From positions 202,019 through 266,018 of the forward strand of contig NZ_FNNR01000005.1 of assembly GCF_900106835.1 (NCBI RefSeq): a DNA stretch of 64,000 nt, written 5' to 3'. Positions 57,333 through 64,000 of the stretch are shown here, piece by piece. Both the position numbers and the translations under genes were made by a program. A model generated the notes under the pieces. The model ran no database searches. It was not told where the DNA came from and worked only from the letters and a program-made list of their open reading frames with translations. Source of the stretch: Arthrobacter sp. cf158 (GTDB lineage Bacteria > Actinomycetota > Actinomycetes > Actinomycetales > Micrococcaceae). How positions within the stretch are numbered: position 1 is the stretch's first letter; each line of letters opens with the position of its first letter.

Positions 57333-57550
57333 GGCCTCGAGCTCATTCTCGTTAGGTGTCCTTGTGCGCCTCTGCTGCGGGCCGACGTTGGCCGTAGCTG
57401 GCGATGACGGCAATCCCGGGCTGGTGCCGGTCAACTGCCACATTCGAATGTGATGCCGCTAACAGCGGCTCTCCATGAATGCTAAGGAGAAATTCCTATC
57501 TAGCACAAATACCAATCGCTCATGGTTTATATGGAAAATTAGATAAGACG

Positions 57551-58462
57551 CTATATTGCAGTCGCCTCGCTGCTCGTGTCCGGCAGCACTTCGTCGAACA
57601 CTTCCAGAACCCGTGCCAGGGCGGGGGAGCTATTGTCCTTTCGCCAGGCGATGGCTGCGTGGAGCCAGGCGGGATCACCTGCAAGCGGAAGGTAGGCCAC
57701 GCCGGTTGGCTGGACGTGCTGGACGGATGTCAGGGTCAAGGTGGCACCGGCGCCGGCGGCAACCAGAGCAAGGATGGTGTAAGAGTCGGGAGCTTCCTGA
57801 ACGATTCTGGGCGTTATTCCCACGCGGGCGCAGGATTCGACAAGCGCTGCCCTGAGGGAGGAACCTCCTTCCGCCGGAAAGCTGATGAACGGGACATCGG
57901 CCAGCTGGGCCAAGGACACTTCCGCCTCGCCTGCGAGGGGGTGCGACGACGGCAGTGCGCAGATGAGTCGTTCGTGCTCGACAATACGGAAATCCACTTC
58001 CGGATGGTTGATGGGAAGCCGGACGAAGCCGAGGTCCAGCTGACCGTTCACCACTTGGTCGAGTGCTGCATACGCATACGTTTGTCCTTGGAGGACAAAA
58101 TCGATCCCGGGATAGCGGCGTCGAACCTCCTGCGCTAAGGGCGGAAGGATCTTGCTGCTGGACGCTCCGGCAAAACCCAGCCGCACCCTCCCGAACTCAC
58201 CTGCGGTGAGTGACTGCGCAGCAGCTCGTGCAAGCTCGACGTCGGCCAGCACCTTGCGGGCGGGGCCAAGTAATCGTTCGCCGGCGTCTGTCAGGGTGAC
58301 AGACCTGGTGTTCCGGTTGAAGAGCTTGACCTTCAACTGCTTCTCGAGTTGCTGGATGCGGTAACTCAGGGGTGGCTGGGCAATCTGCAAGCGCTCCGCA
58401 GCGCGGCTGAAGTGGAGTTCCTCCGCCACGGCCACAAAAGCCTCAAGTTCCTTGAATTCCAT
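57551..58462 (-). CDS. LysR-family transcriptional regulator
   Basis: 303 residues. N-terminal helix-turn-helix EFKELEAFVAVAEELHFSRAAERL and QPPLSYRIQQLEKQLKVKLF; substrate domain with VRLGFAGASSSKILPPL, GQLDLGFVRLPI and FISFPAEGGSSLRAAL, close to the BenM/CatR group that senses aromatic ring-cleavage products. It is divergent from the CoA-transferase operon at 58,632, whose promoter holds overlapping GTATA/TATAC dyads, and it also lies upstream of the transporter operon. It probably regulates the rightward operon. Confidence 0.88.
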   Translation of the reverse strand: MEFKELEAFVAVAEELHFSRAAERLQIAQPPLSYRIQQLEKQLKVKLFNRNTRSVTLTDAGERLLGPARKVLADVELARAAAQSLTAGEFGRVRLGFAGASSSKILPPLAQEVRRRYPGIDFVLQGQTYAYAALDQVVNGQLDLGFVRLPINHPEVDFRIVEHERLICALPSSHPLAGEAEVSLAQLADVPFISFPAEGGSSLRAALVESCARVGITPRIVQEAPDSYTILALVAAGAGATLTLTSVQHVQPTGVAYLPLAGDPAWLHAAIAWRKDNSSPALARVLEVFDEVLPDTSSEATAI

Positions 58463-58514
58463 GCGCGCGTCCTTCGTTTTGATGGTGGTATGCGGGGCGA
58501 CGCATCCCTCCGGT

Positions 58515-58536
58515 GTATATATCTATACATTGTATA
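58515..58536. promoter_or_regulatory. Candidate LysR binding site
   Basis: GTATA (58515-58519), TATAC (58524-58528) and GTATA (58532-58536) form two overlapping dyads in the 169-bp gap between LysR and the divergent CoA-transferase operon. The ATAC/GTAT symmetry is typical of LysR sites. Confidence 0.55.
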
Positions 58537-58631
58537 AGAGTGGTCTTGATTAGTATTGGACGCAGCATAGTTGCTTTGGGAAGGTTGACGCAGCAGAACG
58601 TAACCTCTTGCGTATTAAAAGGAGCTTCCCG

Positions 58632-59651
58632 GTGACCATTCAAGCCTCGGCAACGCCGCCGAAAGCTGCTCCCACGACCAAAGACAAAACGCTTTCAATG
58701 AAGGAAGCGATCAGCCGATACGTCCACGACGGAGACGTGGTGGCCATCGAAGGCTTTACCCATGCCATTCCCACCGCGGCAGGGCATGAAATTATCCGGC
58801 AGCGCAGGAAGAACCTGACACTCGTCCGCATGACAGCTGACATCGTGGCAGATCAGATGCTTGCCGGCGGATGCATCGCCACACTGGTCTCCTCATTCGT
58901 AGGAAACTCATCGGCGGGCTCGCTGGGGGAAATTCGCCGCAGGATAGAACGGGCAGATCCGGAGCCCCTGGACTACCAGGAATACAGCCACTACGGCATG
59001 ATTTGCCGCTACCTGGCAGGAGCGCAGCGGTTGCCCTTCTATCCGCTGCGGTCATACTTCGGATCTGACCTCCCGAGAATCCAGCAGGGGATGCGTAAAG
59101 TAACCTCGCCATTTCCCGATGACGATGGTGCCTTCGAAGAAATCTATGTTGTACCGCCCATTAATCCCGATGTGGCAATCGTCCATGCCCAACGCGCCGA
59201 CCGCTCTGGCAACGTCCAAATGTGGGGGTTGACCGGTATCCAGGCAGAGGCGGTCTTCTCAGCGAAGCGCGCGATCGTCGTGGTCGAAGAAGTAGTGGAC
59301 GATGACGTCATCCGCGCAGATCCCAATCGCACGGTGATTCCCGCGTTGGCAGTTGACGCAGTGGTGGAATGCCCGGGGGCTACGCACCCGTCCTTTTCCC
59401 AGGGCTATTCCGACCGCGACAACGATTTTTACCGTGCGTGGTCAGGCATCAGTGGCGACAAGACGTTGTTGTCGGCCTGGATGGAGGAATGGATCTACGG
59501 GACCGCTGACCATACTGAATATTTGGCCAAACTGGGTTCGTCAACACTGAGCCGCCTCGGCGTCGGTCAAGCGTTAAGCGGGCGAATCAACTACGGAACA
59601 CGACTCGAACCGGCCCTGGATGCCGATGACCACGTTAAGGAATCGAAATGA
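58632..59651 (+). CDS. CoA-transferase subunit A (class I, GctA type)
   Basis: About 339 residues from the GTG at 58632, chosen because AAAAGGAG precedes it at normal spacing; the frame opens at 58608. Family-I CoA-transferase alpha motifs: HDGDVVAIEGFTHAIPTAAGHE, ATLVSSFVGNSSAGSLG, VPPINPDVAIVHAQRADRSGNVQMWG. The latter is the hallmark of glutaconate- and 3-oxoacid-type transferases. It forms a heteromer with the next gene, whose start overlaps its stop by 4 bases. The acid activated is unknown. Confidence 0.88.
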   Translation: MTIQASATPPKAAPTTKDKTLSMKEAISRYVHDGDVVAIEGFTHAIPTAAGHEIIRQRRKNLTLVRMTADIVADQMLAGGCIATLVSSFVGNSSAGSLGEIRRRIERADPEPLDYQEYSHYGMICRYLAGAQRLPFYPLRSYFGSDLPRIQQGMRKVTSPFPDDDGAFEEIYVVPPINPDVAIVHAQRADRSGNVQMWGLTGIQAEAVFSAKRAIVVVEEVVDDDVIRADPNRTVIPALAVDAVVECPGATHPSFSQGYSDRDNDFYRAWSGISGDKTLLSAWMEEWIYGTADHTEYLAKLGSSTLSRLGVGQALSGRINYGTRLEPALDADDHVKESK

Positions 59652-60427
59652 CGTCAGTAGCAGAAGGCGTAGGTGTCACTGCCACGGAGCTGCTTACTGT
59701 GGTGGCATCCCGGGAGCTGGCCGGCAGGCACACCGTCTTTGCCGGAATTGGGCTGCCTACGTTGGCCGTGTCCTTGGCCAGTATGACCACTGAACCAAAC
59801 CTGGAAATCGTCTACGAATCCGGGGTATGCGGTGCCCATCCGTCCCATCTGCCAGAAACGATTGCGGACTCAGTGCTCATTACAGGAGCTGAGGCGGTGC
59901 TCTCCATGCCCGTGCTCTTTGGCTACGTATTGCAGGGCGGCCACATCGACGTCGGGTTCCTCGGCGCTGCTCAGATTGATCGATGGGGAAACCTCAACTC
60001 CTCCGTCATTGGCCCGTGGGAGAATCCCAAGGTGAGGCTGCCTGGGTCGGGTGGAGCCGTTGAAGTGGCCGCGAACTCCAAGGAAGTCTTTGTTGTTATG
60101 CGCCGCCATGACGCGCGCACGTTTGTTGAGAGCCTGGACTTTTGCACGTCTCCCGGGCCGGACCGTGCGCTGGCTGAAGGTGGACGGGTGCGCGGCGCCG
60201 GTGTGACCAAGGTGGTTACCGAGCTTGGCATCCTGACGCGTTCCGGCGTTCATGATGAACTGAAGCTCTCGGCGGTGCATGAAGGTGTTTCCGTTGACCA
60301 CGTTTTGGCCAATACCGGCTGGGATTTGAAGGTGGCGGAGGACCTCCGGGTGACGCCGGCGCCTACCGCTGAAGAATTGCGCTTGTTGCGGACGGAAATT
60401 GACCCCCGCAGGGTTTACCTGCGCTGA
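59648..60427 (+). CDS. CoA-transferase subunit B (class I)
   Basis: 259 residues. Beta-subunit features: TVFAGIGLPTLAVSLAS near the N-terminus, the segment NLEIVYESGVCGAHPSHLP with the catalytic Glu, and GHIDVGFLGAAQIDRWGNLNSS. The C-terminal region TELGILTR and LANTGWDL also match. It carries the Glu that forms the CoA thioester in this family, and works with the preceding subunit. The operon continues after 23 bp with an enolase-superfamily enzyme. Confidence 0.88.
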   Translation: MTSVAEGVGVTATELLTVVASRELAGRHTVFAGIGLPTLAVSLASMTTEPNLEIVYESGVCGAHPSHLPETIADSVLITGAEAVLSMPVLFGYVLQGGHIDVGFLGAAQIDRWGNLNSSVIGPWENPKVRLPGSGGAVEVAANSKEVFVVMRRHDARTFVESLDFCTSPGPDRALAEGGRVRGAGVTKVVTELGILTRSGVHDELKLSAVHEGVSVDHVLANTGWDLKVAEDLRVTPAPTAEELRLLRTEIDPRRVYLR

Positions 60428-60450
60428 CTCCGAAGGAAGACAGTCTCATA

Positions 60451-61557
60451 ATGAAGATTGAACGCATTGAAGCGATTCCCTACGAAATCCCCTACGTCAG
60501 GCCTTTGAAGTTTGCCAGCGGCGAAGTCACTGCTGCGGACCACGTGTTGCTGCGGATCCACACGGACACCGGCATCATGGGGGTGGCCGATATTCCGCCC
60601 AGGCCTTATACCTATGGGGAAACCCAAGCCTCTATTGTGGCCGTCATCAACGGAATCTTTGCGCCTGCACTGATCGGGATGGACCCGTTTAACCGTCAAT
60701 CGGTCCAGCAGACCCTGCGCCGCACCGTCCATAACAACACTGCCAAGGGGGCAGTGGACATTGCGCTTTGGGACGCCATCGGACATGCCACGGGCGCTTC
60801 CGTGTGGAGCCTCCTTGGTGGGTACGCTCCCAGCATGCGGGTCAGTCACATGCTGGGCTTTAAGGAACCAAAAGTCCTGTTGGAGGAAGCCCAACGTTTC
60901 GGATCCGAGTATGGGGTTACCACCTTCAAACTCAAGGTGGGGCGGCGTCCCCTGGCGCTGGATATCGAGGCCTGCCGCGTCCTCCGTGAGGGTCTGGGAG
61001 AGGACGTCCAGATCTACCTGGATGCCAACCGCGGCTGGACGGCCAATGAGGCAATCGACGTCCTGCGCCGCACTGAGGGACTGGGCTTGGCCTTTTTGGA
61101 AGAACCCTGTGATGCCAAGGAAGCCATGGGCCGCCGACGGTTGGTGGAGAGATCCACCATTCCAATTTTTGGCGACGAAAGCGTCCCTACTGCCGGTGAT
61201 GCTTCGCGGGAATTGCTGTCAGGAGGGTGTAACGGCATTTGCATCAAGACAGCACGGACAGGATTTACGGAGTCCCAGGAGGTTCTTGGGCTGTCCACGG
61301 GGCTCGGTGTTGATGTGTATATGGGCAACCAGATTGATACCCAGATCGGCACCATCGCCACTGTGGTGTTTGGGGCTGCCCATGAAGCTACCAGCCGTCG
61401 CGCGGGTGAGCTCTCCAACTTCCTGGATATGGCGGATGACCTCTTGGCTGAACCCTTGGTGATTCGGGATGGCCGCATCGACGTTCCGGAAGGCCCCGGC
61501 GTCGGAGCCACGATTGATGAGGATAAACTGGCCCACTACCGCGTTGATGGTGCATGA
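60451..61557 (+). CDS. Enolase-superfamily enzyme (muconate-lactonizing subgroup)
   Basis: 368 residues. The N-terminal capping domain (IERIEAIPYEIPYVRPLKFAS) is followed by a barrel with the acid/base pair KLKVG, metal ligands in YLDANRGW, FLEEPCDA and FGDESVP, and the second Lys in GICIKTART. This residue set is that of the muconate cycloisomerase subgroup, which also includes dipeptide epimerases and succinylbenzoate synthases. With a CoA-transferase, dehydrogenase and cyclase it could rearrange a lactone or unsaturated diacid. The substrate is undetermined. The stop overlaps the next start by 4 bases. Confidence 0.87.
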   Translation: MKIERIEAIPYEIPYVRPLKFASGEVTAADHVLLRIHTDTGIMGVADIPPRPYTYGETQASIVAVINGIFAPALIGMDPFNRQSVQQTLRRTVHNNTAKGAVDIALWDAIGHATGASVWSLLGGYAPSMRVSHMLGFKEPKVLLEEAQRFGSEYGVTTFKLKVGRRPLALDIEACRVLREGLGEDVQIYLDANRGWTANEAIDVLRRTEGLGLAFLEEPCDAKEAMGRRRLVERSTIPIFGDESVPTAGDASRELLSGGCNGICIKTARTGFTESQEVLGLSTGLGVDVYMGNQIDTQIGTIATVVFGAAHEATSRRAGELSNFLDMADDLLAEPLVIRDGRIDVPEGPGVGATIDEDKLAHYRVDGA

Positions 61558-62624
61558 TGCGTGCAATTCTCAAAGCGAAACCAGGACGCGGCGTCGAATA
61601 CCGCACTGATTACCCGGAGCCGACGGTCGATGCAGGACAGGTCAAAATACGCATAGCGGCAGCATCTGTCTGCGGCACGGACAGGGAGCTCTATGAGTTC
61701 TCGCCGATGGCCCAAGCATTCAACCTCAGCATCCCGGTGGTCTTGGGGCACGAGTGCGCGGGAACGGTCATGGAGGTAGGGGCGGGTGTTGAAAGCCTTC
61801 GGGTTGGTGACACTGTGGCACTCGAATCCCATGTGGCATGTTGGAACTGCTATCCGTGCAAGACAGGCGATGCCCATAACTGCCTGAATATGGAGCTTCT
61901 GGGCTTGCACCTGGACGGGGGCTTCGCCGAGCGGTTGGTGGTGCCTGCCACGGCCTGCTTCAAATTGCCAGAAGGCTTTCCTCTGGAACAGGGGGCTCTG
62001 CTTGAGCCCGCAGGCGTGGCAATGCACGCGATCCAACGCTCCAAAGTGGACATGTCCGGCGCCGATGTCCTCATCACGGGTGGCGGGCCAGTAGGACTCT
62101 TCATCGCCGCGATTGCCAAGGCCCTGGGTGCCGGCCAAGTGGTGGTTGTCGAGCCCAATGAGTATCGCAGGGGCCTCATTGATGGCCTGGGAGCCACGTC
62201 CGTGACGCCCACGGACGACGTCGCCGGGATCTGCCGCGAATTGTCCGGACCGAAGGTCGGATTCGATGTTGCTTTCGATGCCTCCGGAGTTCCGGCAGCT
62301 TTGGCGTCGCTCTTCGAAGCAGTCCGCAAGGAGGCCACTGTCGTCGCCGTCGGAATTCCAGGCAGGTCCCTTGAACTCGACGTCGCTGCCCACCTCATCA
62401 AGAAGGGCCTTACATTTACGGGTAGTTTCGGGCGTTCCCTATGGGGGACTTGGGAGCAGATTGCTGAGCTTGTGGCGGGCGGAAAGCTCGATTTGTCTTC
62501 GTTCGTCACTCATCGGCTTCCGCTGTCTGCCATGGATGAAGCCATTGGGCTCCTCTCCCAGGATGCCTGCAAGGTGCTGCTGATCCCGGAGCTTCCGGAT
62601 CACGAAAAACAGGCCGCCCTATGA
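61554..62624 (+). CDS. Zn-dependent alcohol dehydrogenase (threonine/sorbitol type)
   Basis: 356 residues. Catalytic zinc in SVCGTDRELYEF and GHECAG; structural zinc loop CWNCYPCKTGDAHNC; cofactor site ITGGGPVGLFIAA with VVEPNEYRR favouring NAD. It belongs to the threonine/sorbitol dehydrogenase branch. Translationally coupled at both ends (4-base overlaps) with the enolase-superfamily gene and the cyclase gene, so it acts in the same unknown pathway. Confidence 0.88.
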   Translation: MMRAILKAKPGRGVEYRTDYPEPTVDAGQVKIRIAAASVCGTDRELYEFSPMAQAFNLSIPVVLGHECAGTVMEVGAGVESLRVGDTVALESHVACWNCYPCKTGDAHNCLNMELLGLHLDGGFAERLVVPATACFKLPEGFPLEQGALLEPAGVAMHAIQRSKVDMSGADVLITGGGPVGLFIAAIAKALGAGQVVVVEPNEYRRGLIDGLGATSVTPTDDVAGICRELSGPKVGFDVAFDASGVPAALASLFEAVRKEATVVAVGIPGRSLELDVAAHLIKKGLTFTGSFGRSLWGTWEQIAELVAGGKLDLSSFVTHRLPLSAMDEAIGLLSQDACKVLLIPELPDHEKQAAL

Positions 62625-63625
62625 ACCGGGACGCAAGTTTCCCACGTTACAGCGAGCTGCTCAATCGTACTGACGCACCGCCCGGCAGCAGTTGGGGCAT
62701 CTTTGGCGCGGCCGACGAGTTGGGAACATTGAACTTCCTGACCCCGGAGCTTAGGAAACAAGCTGCCGGATTGGTGGCCTCGGGCAATACGCATTCACTG
62801 GATCTCCCGCTTGATGCTTTCCCAAAGCCACTGATCTCTCATCGGGGCTCCTTGGAACACAATGTCTTCGGACTCAACGAGTTTCATCGGGACGACCGCA
62901 TCGACAACCTCTTTCCCCAAGCCACCAGTCAGATTGACGGGCTGAGGCACTTTGGAAACCCTGACTACGGTTTTTACAATGACGCGGACGCCAACAAGCT
63001 CATCGCTGGGGATCCAACCCTGGGCATCCAACGGTTTGCCGAGCATGGCATAGCCGGCAGGGGAGTCCTACTGGACGTTGCCCGGTATCTGGAACACACA
63101 GGCGATCCCCTTGACTTCAGCCAACCCCGGGCTATTCCGGTCAACGTTTTGGACGCCACTGCCGAGCACCAGGGCGTCAGCCTGATGTCCGGCGACATCC
63201 TCATGGTGCGCTTTGGTTGGGTCGGTCACCGTCTGGAGCAGCAACGCTTAAACGCCTTGGACGACGGTGCTCCGCTGGTATCCGTCGGGCTGGAACCCAG
63301 CCACGCCACAGCTGAATGGCTCTGGGACCACCAAGTTGCCCTTGCCGCCGCTGACAATGTTGCACTGGAAGCGTGGCCGGCCTCCGGGTCCAAACTGACC
63401 GTCCAAGCTGAGATTGACGGGAAACTGGCGGCTTCCTCCCATACCGGCATGCTGCATCGCATTCTTATTCCACTCCTTGGCCTTGCCATTGGTGAACTCT
63501 GGTATCTGGATGAGCTGGCGCAGGCCTGCCACGACGACAAGCGCTACGACTGCATGGTGGTGGCAAACCCGCTGCGACTGCCCGGAGGCGTCGGCTCTCC
63601 CTCCAACGCGATGGCTATCCGCTAG
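62621..63625 (+). CDS. Cyclase-family (kynurenine-formamidase-like) metal hydrolase
   Basis: 334 residues of the cyclase family, which shares the fold of bacterial kynurenine formamidase. N-terminal family motif GIFGAADELGTLNFLTPE. The metal-site segment reads QIDGLRHFGNPDYGF in place of the HxGTHxD of formamidases, a variant common to longer cyclase-family members. A second His-containing region is seen at AAEHGI to LLDVARYLEH. Likely a hydrolase of an amide, lactone or cyclic ester. It overlaps the dehydrogenase stop by 4 bases. Confidence 0.83.
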   Translation: MNRDASFPRYSELLNRTDAPPGSSWGIFGAADELGTLNFLTPELRKQAAGLVASGNTHSLDLPLDAFPKPLISHRGSLEHNVFGLNEFHRDDRIDNLFPQATSQIDGLRHFGNPDYGFYNDADANKLIAGDPTLGIQRFAEHGIAGRGVLLDVARYLEHTGDPLDFSQPRAIPVNVLDATAEHQGVSLMSGDILMVRFGWVGHRLEQQRLNALDDGAPLVSVGLEPSHATAEWLWDHQVALAAADNVALEAWPASGSKLTVQAEIDGKLAASSHTGMLHRILIPLLGLAIGELWYLDELAQACHDDKRYDCMVVANPLRLPGGVGSPSNAMAIR

Positions 63626-63653
63626 GCATCGTCTACCCGATCAGGAAGAAATC

Positions 63654-64000
63654 ATGGAATTGCTTAAGCAACGAACGGCTGTCATCACCGGTGGCGCCAA
63701 CGGACTGGGGCTGGCGACTGCTGTCGCTTTCGCCAGGGAAGGCGCCAATGTTGTTATTGGCGATCTCGACGCCCAACAGGCCGCCAAAGCCGCAGCCAGC
63801 CTGGGCATTGGCGACCGCGCCGTGGGCATCGGTTGCAATGTCACCTCAACGGACGACGTCGATCGTCTCGCCGCAGAGGCCCGCGACGCCTTCGGAGGCC
63901 TCGACGTGTGGGTGAACAACGCCGGATTTACGCGTGACGCCACCATGCGGAAGATGTCCGAGGATGATTTCGACGCCGTCATTTCAGTCCACCTGAAAGG
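63654..64000 (+). CDS. Short-chain dehydrogenase/reductase, truncated by window end
   Basis: First 115 codons of an SDR, starting at ATG 63654 after AGGAAG. The cofactor motif TGGANGLGLATAVA and NNAG motif in VWVNNAGFTRDA are visible, and the Asp in VVIGDLDAQ favours NAD. The catalytic Ser-Tyr-Lys lie beyond the window. It is 28 bp after the cyclase gene and probably continues the same operon. Fab-like beta-ketoacyl reductases and many sugar or steroid dehydrogenases share this start. Confidence 0.87.
   Translation, partial: MELLKQRTAVITGGANGLGLATAVAFAREGANVVIGDLDAQQAAKAAASLGIGDRAVGIGCNVTSTDDVDRLAAEARDAFGGLDVWVNNAGFTRDATMRKMSEDDFDAVISVHLK

Noticed and set aside
63641..63982. Minus-strand gene at the window end
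   Set aside because: It is opposite the SDR starting at 63654, whose cofactor and NNAG motifs are clear.

Overview
The window reads as chromosomal DNA of a soil actinobacterium of the Micrococcaceae, most like Arthrobacter or Paenarthrobacter. The reasons are GC-rich genes with GTG/TTG starts, sigma-54-type (AcoR-like) regulators that lack a working ATPase, tightly overlapping catabolic operons, and many IclR, LysR, LacI and TetR regulators beside degradation genes. No rRNA, tRNA, CRISPR array, integrase or insertion sequence was seen.

Layout: (1) 1-3,772 holds an exported metallo-beta-lactamase-fold hydrolase, an aldehyde dehydrogenase and an aryl-alcohol-type Zn dehydrogenase. (2) 3,780-4,980 is decayed DNA: an alpha/beta-hydrolase pseudogene and a fragment of a reductase whose intact copy lies at 36 kb. 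(3) 4,984-11,527 is an IclR regulator divergent from a homogentisate operon: a self-sufficient P450-reductase fusion, HmgA, an unknown protein and fumarylacetoacetase. (4) 11,822-16,363 is a minus-strand sugar-type cluster under a LacI regulator. (5) 16,548-25,537 holds an AraC regulator, a Gfo/Idh dehydrogenase, a three-gene sugar ABC transporter, and a kinase plus two isomerases matching the L-erythrulose/tetritol route (LerK, DerI, LerI).

(6) About 25,445-35,590 is the most remarkable part. It is roughly 10 kb in which the + strand has almost no T (about 3% in 21 hand-counted lines) and, towards the middle, less G as well, so it is mostly A and C. Because every stop codon needs a T on the + strand or an A on the - strand, long reading frames are open on both strands, and none resembles a known protein. 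The tract cuts into the 3' end of the LerI gene on the left and has replaced the 5' part of an IclR gene on the right. It looks like strand-specific saturation mutagenesis or extreme strand-asymmetric drift, and I know of no described system that explains it.

(7) 35,980-39,708 holds an exact copy of the 3.8-kb terminator, the intact NADP-binding reductase, a TetR regulator, a small membrane protein, a second copy of the aryl-alcohol dehydrogenase and an esterase. (8) 39,797-45,867 is a Baeyer-Villiger monooxygenase operon (BVMO, aldehyde dehydrogenase, alcohol dehydrogenase) with a divergent AcoR-like activator. (9) 45,884-53,292 is a dicarboxylate beta-oxidation operon (class III CoA-transferase, glutaryl-CoA-dehydrogenase-like enzyme, thiolase, enoyl-CoA hydratase, 3-hydroxyacyl-CoA dehydrogenase, LysR, plus an SDR). 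Together (8) and (9) could carry a cyclic ketone or alcohol, for example a C5 ring through glutarate, to acetyl-CoA. (10) 53,467-58,462 holds an isochorismatase-fold protein lacking the usual catalytic residues, an alpha/beta hydrolase, a hydroxyisobutyrate-dehydrogenase-like enzyme, an atypical Nramp transporter and a LysR regulator. (11) 58,632-64,000 is a divergent operon of unknown substrate: two CoA-transferase subunits, an enolase-superfamily enzyme, a Zn dehydrogenase, a cyclase-family hydrolase and an SDR cut by the window end.

The window is therefore a string of peripheral catabolic modules, each with its own regulator, interrupted by one strongly abnormal tract.
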